Notes under the pieces: model-generated
The model's database searches: none
What the model was told of the DNA's origin: nothing
Seen by the model: the letters and a program-made list of their open reading frames with translations, nothing else
NCBI GenBank assembly: GCA_937146765.1
Contig: CAKZRP010000065.1
Span: 1 to 64,000 of the forward strand
Reading direction: 5' to 3'
From: an uncultured Paracoccaceae bacterium
GTDB taxonomy: Bacteria > Pseudomonadota > Alphaproteobacteria > Rhodobacterales > Rhodobacteraceae
DNA: 64,000 nt
Translations under genes and position numbers: made by a program
Part shown: positions 36,653 to 44,578 of the stretch, piece by piece
Position numbering within the stretch: the stretch's first letter is position 1
Layout of the letters: every line of letters begins with the position of its first letter

Positions 36653-37473
36653 CAGCCCTTGGTGCCTCCGCCATAGATGTTCATGAGATGTTTTTGGAAC
36701 AGGAGGTAGATCACCACGACCGGGGTCGCGTAAAACAGGCCTACCGCCTTGAAAAGATTGAAGTCCGCCTTGGTGTCATCCAGGATCAGCGAGCTGAGAT
36801 AGGTGGAGAGCACCCGCGCGTCTGACCCCGGTGCGAGGACTTGCGGCAGGATGTATTCCGACCAGCCGGAGAGGAAGGAAAACAGGATCAGCGCCATCAG
36901 ACCGGGCTGCACTTGCGGTAGGACCAGATACCACCAGACCGTGGCGCGGCTGGCGCCATCCTGCACGCCGGCCATTTCGATCTCCCACGGCACGGTGTCG
37001 TAAAACCCCTTCATGATCCAGATGCCCAAGGGCAGCTCCAGCGCGGTTTTCACCACGATGACGCCGATCAGCGTGTCATAGAGCCCCAGCATCTGCAGGA
37101 TCAGAAAGATCGCGATGATCAGCGTGATGGTCGGAAAGGCGTGCAGCACGATGAGCCCGGCCAGAAAGAAACCCCGCGCCGGAAAGTTCAGCCGCGACAG
37201 CGCGTAGCCTGCGGTCAGTGACACCATGGTCACCACCAGCGCCGAGGTGGTGGCAAAGACAAATGTATTGGCGGTCGCCACCCAAATGCTGCCGCGCGCC
37301 TCGGCCACCGGCTCCCACAGAAAGCGGAAATGCTCCAGCGTGAACCGCGTCGGCACCAGCGAGCCGGGGGCGGTGTCGGTAAAGGCGTCGATCACTGAAT
37401 AGCCGCACATGATGAGCAGGGGCAGGGTGACCACGGTGAGCAGCAGAAGGATCGGCCAGTTCTTTGCGGGCAT
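36652..37473 (-). CDS. Carbohydrate ABC transporter permease (MalG/UgpE type)
   Basis: An inner-membrane permease of 273 residues with six hydrophobic helices. The EAA loop reads EIEMAGVQDGASRATVWWYLVLPQV, and the C-terminus QKHLMNIYGGGTKG is typical of MalG-type proteins. It lies 4 bases after the first permease gene and contacts the ATPase through the EAA loop. Confidence 0.94.
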   Translation of the reverse strand: MPAKNWPILLLLTVVTLPLLIMCGYSVIDAFTDTAPGSLVPTRFTLEHFRFLWEPVAEARGSIWVATANTFVFATTSALVVTMVSLTAGYALSRLNFPARGFFLAGLIVLHAFPTITLIIAIFLILQMLGLYDTLIGVIVVKTALELPLGIWIMKGFYDTVPWEIEMAGVQDGASRATVWWYLVLPQVQPGLMALILFSFLSGWSEYILPQVLAPGSDARVLSTYLSSLILDDTKADFNLFKAVGLFYATPVVVIYLLFQKHLMNIYGGGTKG

Positions 37474-37477
37474 CGGG

Positions 37478-38779
37478 TTATCCTTCGATCAGCGGCTTGG
37501 TGATCAGCCGTTTGAAGTTGAACAGGCGGAAGTAGATCAGGCTCGCGCCGATGCCGATCACCACCAGAACCAGCGCAAAACTGGCGCCGAGGCCGTATTC
37601 CAGATTGCCCCCATAGTTGCTGAGGGCGGTGTGATAGGCGGCCAAGGACCAAACCTCGGTCGAGCGCCCCGGCCCGCCATCGGTGGCCAGCAGGATGTAT
37701 TCAAAGGACGTGAGCAGCGAGAGCGTCTGATAGCAGGTGATGAACAGGATCGGCCAAGCCAACTGCGGCACGATGATCCAACGCACCTGTTGCCAGCGGC
37801 TCGCCCCGTCCACCTCGGAGGCATGCAGCATCGAGGTCGGAATGGCGCGGATGGCAGAGGAGAAGATGATCATCCCCATCGAGGCCCCGACAAAACCATT
37901 GATCAGCACAACCGCGGTCCAGGCGTGATAGGAGGTGTCGAGCATCCAGTTCTTCGGGCTCATCCCCAGATAGCCGGAGACGGTGGACAGAAATCCCGTG
38001 TCCCAGGTGAACCAGCGCCACATCAGCACGTAAAGCACGGGCGGCAGGATGCGCGGCAAGAACCAGATGGCCCGGAAGAGCGCGCCTTGCCCCTTGGGCA
38101 GGTAAAAGGTGGTAATCGCCAGAAACAGGCCAAAGCCCACGTTAAAGGCCAGCGTCAGCGTCACATAGAGAAGGGTATTGGCCGCATAGCGCAAGGTAGA
38201 GGGCAGGGCGAACAGCAGCTTCACATTGTCCGTGGTCCAGACCCAACCGGTAAAGGCGGCCTCGGTGATCTGATCGCTCAGCTCCGGTCTTGTGCCGGTC
38301 TCGGACAAGGCGGCACGAAAGGCGGCCTCCTCGGAAAAGCGTTCATTCAGGATCGAGCGTTTGAACAACTCGGTCGCGGCCTTGCGGTCACGGGTGTTGC
38401 GGATCGCATTGGCGCGCAGGTCTTTCAGCGCGCGTTCCATATCGCGCCGGTCGGAAAATTCTGCCCCGGCGTGGAGCTGCGCCAGCTCGTCGGCGGTGGC
38501 GGGGGAGGTGGCCGCAGCCAGTGCGGCAAGGCCTGCCTCATCTACCCGGTAGCCGCCCGCCTCCAGCTTTGCCAGCGTCTCTTTCGGCAACCCTTGATCG
38601 GCGAGGGCGCGCAGGGTGGAGGTGTTCAGCAGGTAATCGCCGCCCATCACCCCGGTCGCGGTCGACATATTGGTGAAGGCAAAGAACCCGGTCAGCACCA
38701 CGGGCAACAGGAAGAACAGCGTCACCATGACCAGTGCGGGGCTCAAGAAGGCGAGGCCCAGCCAGTTTATTCTGCGCAT
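37478..38779 (-). CDS. Carbohydrate ABC transporter permease (MalF/UgpA type) with large periplasmic insert
   Basis: A 433-residue permease, about 130 residues longer than usual. After the first helix (about 8-35) there is a hydrophilic, helix-rich insert of about 140 residues (about 40-180), then five more helices. The EAA loop reads EVDGASRWQQVRWIIVPQLAWP. The position of the insert matches the periplasmic P2 loop of MalF, which touches the binding protein, but its sequence has no recognised similarity. It is the second gene of the operon, after the binding protein. Confidence 0.92.
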   Translation of the reverse strand: MRRINWLGLAFLSPALVMVTLFFLLPVVLTGFFAFTNMSTATGVMGGDYLLNTSTLRALADQGLPKETLAKLEAGGYRVDEAGLAALAAATSPATADELAQLHAGAEFSDRRDMERALKDLRANAIRNTRDRKAATELFKRSILNERFSEEAAFRAALSETGTRPELSDQITEAAFTGWVWTTDNVKLLFALPSTLRYAANTLLYVTLTLAFNVGFGLFLAITTFYLPKGQGALFRAIWFLPRILPPVLYVLMWRWFTWDTGFLSTVSGYLGMSPKNWMLDTSYHAWTAVVLINGFVGASMGMIIFSSAIRAIPTSMLHASEVDGASRWQQVRWIIVPQLAWPILFITCYQTLSLLTSFEYILLATDGGPGRSTEVWSLAAYHTALSNYGGNLEYGLGASFALVLVVIGIGASLIYFRLFNFKRLITKPLIEG

Positions 38780-38811
38780 GACGGATCCGGGAAGGTGAGA
38801 GGGGATAAGGT

Positions 38812-38835
38812 GGGAAGGCGGCGAGCCGCCCTCCC
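38812..38835 (-). promoter_or_regulatory. Intercistronic hairpin after the binding-protein gene
   Basis: A GC-rich stem of about ten pairs with one mismatch (38812-38835) lies between the sugar-binding-protein gene and its permease. It probably stabilises the upstream message and attenuates downstream expression. Confidence 0.45.
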
Positions 38836-38858
38836 GATCTTCTTGGGGGAAGATAAAC

Positions 38859-40205
38859 TTAGCGGACGATCAGCTCATCGCCGAGCTTGGCGGTCATTTC
38901 CGCTTCAACTGCGGCCACCGCTTCGGCCGGGGTCTGCACGCCGGCCCAGGCCGCCTCGAGACCTTTCCACATGGTTTCGGCAAAGACGCCGTATTGCAGG
39001 TGGTTGGGCTGCGCATTGGCGGTGCCCAACAGGCGCTCGGTCGCCTCATCCGCCCAACGGTTGTTGGAGTAAAGCTCCACGTTGGACTGCTGTTTGGTGA
39101 TGCCGAGATGGGCGGATTTGATCGCATGCAGCGCGTTCATGCGCGGCTCGGAGGCGATCTTCAGCAGCTGTGCCGCCACTTCCTCAACCTTGTCGTCTTG
39201 CTGATCGGTCAAGAGATAGACCAGCGGCTGAGTGATGGTATTGGCATGTCCCTTGTCGTTGCCCGCCGGGATCAGCGAGAACTGGATGGTGCCAAAGAAG
39301 TCCGCATTGCCTTCCTGCCCGGTATAGCGCGCGTAGTGCCAGGTGCCGCCATGCCAGAGCGCTGCCTTGCCGTTGGCAACCTCGTTATACCATTGGCTCC
39401 ATTCGGTGCCGATATGGTTCTTGCGGGTCACGCCAGCGGCCACGGCATCGACGAAGAACTGGTACATCTCTTCCATCGCGGCCTTGTCGAGCACCAGCTT
39501 GCCGGTCTCTGGGTCCTGCAGGACGCCGCCAAAGGACTGATAGAACTGGGCAAAATCCGGCCCGTTCGAGACGCGCGGATAAAAGCCATAGCCCGCTTCC
39601 ACCAGACCCATGTCAACGGCCTTCTTGGCGTCCACCAGCACGTTTTGCAGAGTGTACTCGCCCGAGGCCACTTTGGCGGGCAGGGCGTCGATATCGGCGT
39701 CGGAATAGCCGATGCCCTTCAGGGTTTCTTTCCAGAAGAAGAACGGACGGCTTTCCGCGTCCTGCGGCAGACCCCATTGCACGCCATCATAGGCGGCGAT
39801 CTTCATCAGGTTCGGGTAAATGTCGTTGAGCGGCCAGGCGTCGAGGTCGAGATAATCTTCGACCGGCACGATGTAGCCCGCTTGCGACCAAGGTGCGATG
39901 TCGAGGTGAGAGGTCACCACGATGGTCGGCGCGGTGCCCGCTTCGGCGGCCAAGGTCACCGCCTGTTTGAACTCTTCCCAGCCGCCAAAGTCGCGCTTGG
40001 CTTCTACGGTGATGTTCAGCTCTTCGCCCTGCAGCGCATATTCACGCTCCAGCATGTCGGCGGCGATCTCGATGGCTTCCCAGCGATAGCTGTCCGCATC
40101 GTTCGAGCCACCGGCCCAAACGGTGATGTTGATATCCTCGGCAAGGGCGGCAGTGCCGCAGGCGACGAGTGCTGTGGTGGCGAACAAAGCGCGCAAGTTG
40201 GTCAT
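38859..40205 (-). CDS. Carbohydrate-type ABC transporter substrate-binding protein
   Basis: A periplasmic binding protein of the extracellular family 1 type, 448 residues, with a signal peptide (MTNLRALFATTALVACGTAALA) cut before EDINITVWAGG. The ATG at 40205 is 9 bases from a GGGG ribosome site, whereas the ATG two codons earlier (40211) is too close. It is the first gene of the operon and lies just downstream of a LacI-type palindrome. With GDPD and phosphatase enzymes in the operon, the ligand may be a glycerophosphodiester or polyol rather than a simple sugar (inference). Confidence 0.92.
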   Translation of the reverse strand: MTNLRALFATTALVACGTAALAEDINITVWAGGSNDADSYRWEAIEIAADMLEREYALQGEELNITVEAKRDFGGWEEFKQAVTLAAEAGTAPTIVVTSHLDIAPWSQAGYIVPVEDYLDLDAWPLNDIYPNLMKIAAYDGVQWGLPQDAESRPFFFWKETLKGIGYSDADIDALPAKVASGEYTLQNVLVDAKKAVDMGLVEAGYGFYPRVSNGPDFAQFYQSFGGVLQDPETGKLVLDKAAMEEMYQFFVDAVAAGVTRKNHIGTEWSQWYNEVANGKAALWHGGTWHYARYTGQEGNADFFGTIQFSLIPAGNDKGHANTITQPLVYLLTDQQDDKVEEVAAQLLKIASEPRMNALHAIKSAHLGITKQQSNVELYSNNRWADEATERLLGTANAQPNHLQYGVFAETMWKGLEAAWAGVQTPAEAVAAVEAEMTAKLGDELIVR

Positions 40206-40266
40206 GGTCATTTCCCCGTGGTTTCGGCCAATGATCGATGCAGTTGGCACATTATGCTCATGATCT

Positions 40267-40282
40267 GAGCACACGTGTGCAC
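40267..40282. promoter_or_regulatory. Candidate LacI-family operator
   Basis: A perfect 12-base palindrome, gcacacgtgtgc at 40269-40280, with the central CpG typical of LacI-family operators, lies 64 bases upstream of the binding-protein start. The regulator is encoded in the same operon, so autoregulation is likely. Confidence 0.6.
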
Positions 40283-40353
40283 ACCCTGTCTAGGATTTAA
40301 GCGATTCGTGTTTCACTTTTTTGACGGAGGCTTTTGGGGCACGGTGGGGCGAC

Positions 40354-40386
40354 GAAAAACGCCTCGGGCCGCAGGCTCCGAGGCGT
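40354..40386 (-). terminator. Terminator of the amino-acid transporter / DDAH operon
   Basis: On the minus strand a perfect 9-base stem (40378-40386 with 40359-40367) is followed by a TTTTT run (40355-40359), 30 bases after the DDAH stop. Confidence 0.85.
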
Positions 40387-40415
40387 CAGTTGGCCGTCAG
40401 GAAAATCGCGGGAAA

Positions 40416-41213
40416 TCAGCCCTTTGGGCTAAACCTCAAGGAGAGGCAGGACATGCCGCCATCCAGCTTTGCCGCCTCGGAATTTCCGATCTCACGGAGG
40501 TTGAAACCGGCCTCAATCAGCCGATCGCGGGTCTGGGGAAAGCCTGCGGGCATCAGCACCAGATCGTTGAACCGGATGGTATTGGCCGCCGCCTCCTCGC
40601 CCTCAGCGGTGAGAATCACCCGGTAGTTTTCAAAGCAGCCGGAGGCCGCCAAACGCTCGGTCGCCAGCACGGTCTCGCCATCCAGAAGCGAGCAGTCAGT
40701 CTTGAAATGCAGCACGCCTTCCGGGGTGATGACCTCGCGCACGGTATAGCCCCAATCGGCCACCAGCTGGCGCAGCTCTTCGATCCCGGCGGCATTGGTG
40801 CGGGCGGAGCGGCCGACCAGAATTTCCGTCTCGGTGGTCAGGATATCGCCCCCTTCGATAAAGGCCTCAGGCCCCGAAATTTCCCGCACATCGCTGTAGA
40901 GCGCGCGCAGATGCGGCGCCATTTCCGCCGCCTCGCCCAACCGGGTCGGTGCGCCGGGGCGCATCACGATGGCGCCTTCCTGCAGGCAGAGCGCGGTGTC
41001 CTCGACAAAAACCGCGTCGGGGTAGGCCTCCAGCGCCTCCAGCACCAGAACCTCGGCGCCGGTGTCGCGCAAGGCGCGCACGTAATCAGCGTGGTGGCTG
41101 GCAAAGAGGTCGAGGTCGGGCGTGCCCGTGTCCACGGCGCGCAGGCCCTTGGTGATGCTCACGCTTGGTTTGCGCGAAATCGCATGGGTGAAGCGGAACG
41201 AACGATCCGTCAT
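40416..41213 (-). CDS. Dimethylarginine dimethylaminohydrolase
   Basis: A guanidino-modifying enzyme of 265 residues that would hydrolyse N-omega-methylated arginine to citrulline and (di)methylamine. Catalytic-residue candidates are E120 (AFIEGGDIL), H169 (VLHFKTDCSLLDG) and C256 (DGGMSCLSLRF). Their spacing matches the Glu, His and Cys triad of Pseudomonas DDAH. PDAVFVEDTA (about 65-74) is the family substrate loop. It is the last gene of a polar amino-acid ABC transporter operon, which suggests that the transporter brings in methylarginine or a related guanidino compound (inference). Agmatine- or arginine-deiminase-like activity is a less likely alternative. Confidence 0.9.
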   Translation of the reverse strand: MTDRSFRFTHAISRKPSVSITKGLRAVDTGTPDLDLFASHHADYVRALRDTGAEVLVLEALEAYPDAVFVEDTALCLQEGAIVMRPGAPTRLGEAAEMAPHLRALYSDVREISGPEAFIEGGDILTTETEILVGRSARTNAAGIEELRQLVADWGYTVREVITPEGVLHFKTDCSLLDGETVLATERLAASGCFENYRVILTAEGEEAAANTIRFNDLVLMPAGFPQTRDRLIEAGFNLREIGNSEAAKLDGGMSCLSLRFSPKG

Positions 41214-41249
41214 GGGGGTGGTCCTTGATACTTGGTCACAAAGAAGGGG

Positions 41250-41942
41250 TCAGGCGGTGCGGCGCGGCATGCGCCGCTCCAGCAGGCGGAAGCCGATCAC
41301 CATGACAAAGGTGAGCAGCAGATAGATCAGCGCCACAAACAGCAGCGGTTCATAGATGCGATAGGTCTCTTGCCGGACGATAGAGCCTATGCCGTAGACC
41401 TCGTAGACCGTGATGGTGGCGGCCAAGGGGGTCGATTTCAGCGTCAGGATGAATTCGCCGGCCAGCGTGGGGAAGACGTTTTGCAGCGCGCGCGGCAGCC
41501 AGATCCGGCGCAGCACGGTGAAGGGCGACATGCCCATCGCGCGGGCTGCCTCGAGCTCGCCTCTCGGCACGCCGCGAAAGGCGCCGCGCATCACCTCGCC
41601 CTCATATCCCGCCACGCTGAGCGAGAAGGCGACCACCGCATAGGGGAAGGCCTCGCGCAACAGCGGCCAGATCATCGTCTCGCGGATGCCGGGGATCGAG
41701 GGGAAGAGCGAGCCAAGCCCGTAATAAATCAGCCAAATCTGGATCAACAAGGGCGTGCCCCGGATCACGGTGCAGAAAAGACGCGCCGCCCAGGCAAGCG
41801 GCCAGGGACCGGTGACCTGCACCAGACCAATCGGGATCGCCAGCGCCATGCCGAAAAAGATCGACAGGCCCAAGAGCTCCAGCGTGACCAGAATGCCTTC
41901 GAGAAAGCGGGGCAGATAGTCGGGCAGCCAATACCATTGCAT
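41250..41942 (-). CDS. Polar amino-acid ABC transporter permease (HisM type)
   Basis: An inner-membrane permease of 230 residues with five or six helices. The ATG at 41942 starts MQWYWLPDYLPRFLEGILVTL, the usual start for the family. The EAA loop reads ELEAARAMGMSPFTVLRRIWLPRAL. It lies 13 bases after the partner permease gene and 36 before the DDAH gene. Confidence 0.92.
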   Translation of the reverse strand: MQWYWLPDYLPRFLEGILVTLELLGLSIFFGMALAIPIGLVQVTGPWPLAWAARLFCTVIRGTPLLIQIWLIYYGLGSLFPSIPGIRETMIWPLLREAFPYAVVAFSLSVAGYEGEVMRGAFRGVPRGELEAARAMGMSPFTVLRRIWLPRALQNVFPTLAGEFILTLKSTPLAATITVYEVYGIGSIVRQETYRIYEPLLFVALIYLLLTFVMVIGFRLLERRMPRRTA

Positions 41943-41955
41943 GATCCGCTCTCCC

Positions 41956-42669
41956 TTACATCTGCGTCGGCTGGCCGCGTCGCAAGCGCCGCTCCAGCAG
42001 GCCAAAGCCAAGGGAGGACACCAAGGTCAGCGCCAGATAGAGCCCGCCCGCCACCATGTAGAACATGAAATACTCCCGCGTCGCGCCGGCTGCCTGTTTG
42101 GTCTCCAAGGCCAGCTCGCTGAAGCCGACAACGGCCAGGAGGGCGGTGTCCTTGGTGGTGATCAGCCAGAGGTTCGACAGCCCCGGCAGCGCATAGGGCA
42201 GCATGATCGGCAGAGTGATCCGGCGCAGCACGGTCAGGGGGCGCAGGCCCATGGCGCGGGCGGCCTCGACCTGCCCGTGCGGCACTGCCTGAAAAGCGCC
42301 GCGAAACACTTCGGTGGAATAGGCGCCCTGCACCAGCCCTATCACATAGATCCCGGCCCAGAGCCCGTTGATGTCGACCCGCTCCAGCCCGAGGCTTTCG
42401 CGCAGCGCGTTCAACAGATCGGTGCCCGCGTAATACAGAAGCAGGATCAGAACCAGTTCTGGCACCGCGCGGATCACCGTGGTGTAAATCTCCAGCCCCC
42501 AGCGCAGGACCGGGCCGCCATGTATCTTGCCCAGGGCGCCCATAAGGCCGATCAGCAGGCCGAGCCCGTAGGCGCCCGCCGCGATCTGCACTGTATGCAG
42601 AAGGCCCATGAGCAGATTGCCGCCCCAGCCGGGCGGGCTGAGGGCAAGAAGGTCGGAGAAATTGTCCAT
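41956..42669 (-). CDS. Polar amino-acid ABC transporter permease (HisQ type)
   Basis: An inner-membrane permease of 237 residues. The N-terminus GGNLLMGLLHTVQIAAGAYGLG and the EAA loop QVEAARAMGLRPLTVLRRITLP are characteristic. It forms a heterodimer with the HisM-type protein and is separated from the binding-protein gene by a hairpin-containing gap. Confidence 0.92.
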   Translation of the reverse strand: MDNFSDLLALSPPGWGGNLLMGLLHTVQIAAGAYGLGLLIGLMGALGKIHGGPVLRWGLEIYTTVIRAVPELVLILLLYYAGTDLLNALRESLGLERVDINGLWAGIYVIGLVQGAYSTEVFRGAFQAVPHGQVEAARAMGLRPLTVLRRITLPIMLPYALPGLSNLWLITTKDTALLAVVGFSELALETKQAAGATREYFMFYMVAGGLYLALTLVSSLGFGLLERRLRRGQPTQM

Positions 42670-42697
42670 GACAGGCGCGGTCTTTCGTCAGCAAAGG

Positions 42698-42729
42698 CAC
42701 CGGGCCACCCAGTGGTGGGCAGCCCGGTG
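42698..42729 (-). promoter_or_regulatory. Intercistronic hairpin after the binding-protein gene
   Basis: An 8-base outer stem (42698-42705 with 42722-42729) with an inner cacc/ggtg stem lies between the binding-protein and permease genes, a common arrangement for message stabilisation in ABC operons. Confidence 0.55.
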
Positions 42730-42742
42730 AAGCGGTCGGGGA

Positions 42743-43513
42743 TCAGCCGCCGTAGATGTCGAAGTCGAAGTATTTCTCCGAGATCGCGTCATAGGTGCCG
42801 TCTTCGCGAATCTTGGCGATGGCGGCATTCATTTTCTCTTTCAGCTCGGTGTCTTCCTTGCGCAGGCCGCCGCCGACACCGGGACCGAAGATCGCCACAT
42901 CATTGAGCTCGGCCTTGATCTCGAAATCCTGGCCCGCGTCGCTGTTCAGGAAGTCCTGGAAGGCGAGGCTGTCGCCCACCACCGCGTCGATGCGCCCGGC
43001 GACGAGGTCCTGGTTGTGCTCGTCAAAGGTGTTGTAGGTCTTCACATCCGCGGTGGCGCCAAAATGCGCGTCGACATAGTTGGCATGGGTGGTGGAGACC
43101 TGAACGCCGACGTATTTGCCACTCAACTGCTCGGGGTCACCGGTCAGCTCCATGGACTTCGGCGCCACCAGCACCGCCGGAGTGTTGTAGTATTTGTCGG
43201 AGAAATCGATGGTTTTCATCCGCTCTTCGGTGATCGACATCGACGCCATGATGACATCCATCTTCTTGGACAGCAGGGCGGGGATGATGCCGTCCCAGGC
43301 GATGGGCACGATTTCGCAGGTCTCCTCCATCGCGGCGCAGATGGCGCCGATCATCTCGACTTCCCAACCCTGCCAGCTGCCGTCGGCGGCCTTCTCGGCA
43401 AAGGGCGGATAGGGTTCGGCGGCGATGCCGACCTTAACGTCGGCACTGGCAAGACCGGCGGTGAGGATCAGCGCCGCAGCCACCGAGCCGGTGAGTTTGG
43501 TCAAAGTTTTCAT
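42743..43513 (-). CDS. Amino-acid ABC transporter substrate-binding protein (family 3)
   Basis: A periplasmic binding protein of 256 residues with a signal peptide (MKTLTKLTGSVAAALILTAGLASA). The mature start VKVGIAAEPYPPFAEKAADGSW and the WDGIIPALLSKKMDVIMASMSIT segment are typical of the HisJ/lysine-arginine-ornithine group. The ATG at 43513 fits the signal peptide; an in-frame extension to 43603 would break it. Presence of DDAH in the operon suggests a guanidino amino-acid ligand (inference). Confidence 0.93.
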   Translation of the reverse strand: MKTLTKLTGSVAAALILTAGLASADVKVGIAAEPYPPFAEKAADGSWQGWEVEMIGAICAAMEETCEIVPIAWDGIIPALLSKKMDVIMASMSITEERMKTIDFSDKYYNTPAVLVAPKSMELTGDPEQLSGKYVGVQVSTTHANYVDAHFGATADVKTYNTFDEHNQDLVAGRIDAVVGDSLAFQDFLNSDAGQDFEIKAELNDVAIFGPGVGGGLRKEDTELKEKMNAAIAKIREDGTYDAISEKYFDFDIYGG

Positions 43514-43572
43514 TCTGTTGGTCTCCCTGTTTTGGTCGTTTGTTTTCTGGTTTGTCTGGTTTCTGGGTCGGA

Positions 43573-44355
43573 TCAGTGGACCGAAGCAACAAAGGCGCGG
43601 CATCTGTCACTGGTGGGGCTGCCGAAGACCTGCTCTGGCGGGCCTTCTTCCTCGATCTGGCCCTGATGCAGGTAGAGAACCTTGCTCGACACATCGCGGG
43701 CAAAGCGCATTTCATGGGTGACGAGCAGCATGGTGCGGCCTTCCTCGGCGAGTTCGCGGATCACTTTCAGCACCTCGCCCACCAATTCCGGGTCGAGCGC
43801 CGATGTCGGTTCGTCAAACAGCATCACCCGGGGATCCATCGCCAGGGCGCGGGCAATCGCCACCCGCTGCTGCTGGCCGCCGGAGAGATAGGCCGGATAG
43901 GCATCGCGCTTCTCCCAGAGGCCGACACGGGCCAGATGTGCCTCTGCGCGGTCGCGGGCTTCGGCGCGGGGCAGGCGGAGAATCTGCACCGGACCTTCGA
44001 TCACGTTCTGGAGCACGGTCATGTGCTGCCAGAGGTTGAAGGACTGGAACACCATGCCGAGGCGCGCACGGAAGCGTTCGAGTTGGTGGCGGTCGCGAGG
44101 GACCAGCCCCTCGCGGCCGGGTTTCAGGTTCAACTGCTCGCCACCGAGGAAGATGCGGCCGCTGCTGGGTGTTTCCAACATGTTGATGCAGCGCAGGAAT
44201 GTGCTCTTGCCGGATCCGCTGGACCCGATCAGCGACACCACATCGCCATCCTGCGCCGTGACCCCGACACCGCGCAGGACATGCAGATTTCCAAAATGTT
44301 TGTGCAGGTCCTCGACCGTGATGGCGGCGGGGGGAGAAAGCGCGTCGTCTGGCAT
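43573..44355 (-). CDS. Amino-acid ABC transporter ATPase (HisP type)
   Basis: A 260-residue cytoplasmic ATPase. Walker A is GSSGSGKST, the Q-loop is in MVFQSFNLWQHMTV, the signature is LSGGQQQRVAIARAL and Walker B is VMLFDEPTSALDPELVG, with the switch histidine in VTHEMRFA. The HisP-type PEQVFGSP ending is present. I chose the ATG at 44355 because the upstream residues lack family similarity. It is the first gene of the five-gene transporter-DDAH operon. Confidence 0.93.
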   Translation of the reverse strand: MPDDALSPPAAITVEDLHKHFGNLHVLRGVGVTAQDGDVVSLIGSSGSGKSTFLRCINMLETPSSGRIFLGGEQLNLKPGREGLVPRDRHQLERFRARLGMVFQSFNLWQHMTVLQNVIEGPVQILRLPRAEARDRAEAHLARVGLWEKRDAYPAYLSGGQQQRVAIARALAMDPRVMLFDEPTSALDPELVGEVLKVIRELAEEGRTMLLVTHEMRFARDVSSKVLYLHQGQIEEEGPPEQVFGSPTSDRCRAFVASVH

Positions 44356-44415
44356 AGATCGGGTCCCTGGTCCTGGGGCTTTGCACAGGAGCCTAGGGGC
44401 GATCACCGGTCGAGG

Positions 44416-44444
44416 TCAACATTGTTGCACGGATGTGCAGTCAA
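44416..44444 (-). promoter_or_regulatory. Candidate promoter and inverted repeat of the ATPase-first amino-acid operon
   Basis: Reading the minus strand, TTGACT (44444-44439) and TGTTGA (44421-44416) are spaced by 17 bases and could be -35 and -10 elements. The spacer carries tgcac-ggat-gtgca (44426-44439), a perfect inverted repeat that could hold a repressor. It lies 61 bases upstream of the ATPase start. Confidence 0.35.
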
Positions 44445-44578
44445 ATTCTGCCCGGACCACCGGCATCGCCCGGATCCTTTGCACGGTATCAGCCAGCGAC
44501 GGTCAAGCAGGCCTGCGGAACCCGAGGCGAGAGGCAGCAGACGCAGAACGCAAAGGCTGCACAAAGGGCAAGGCGTGA

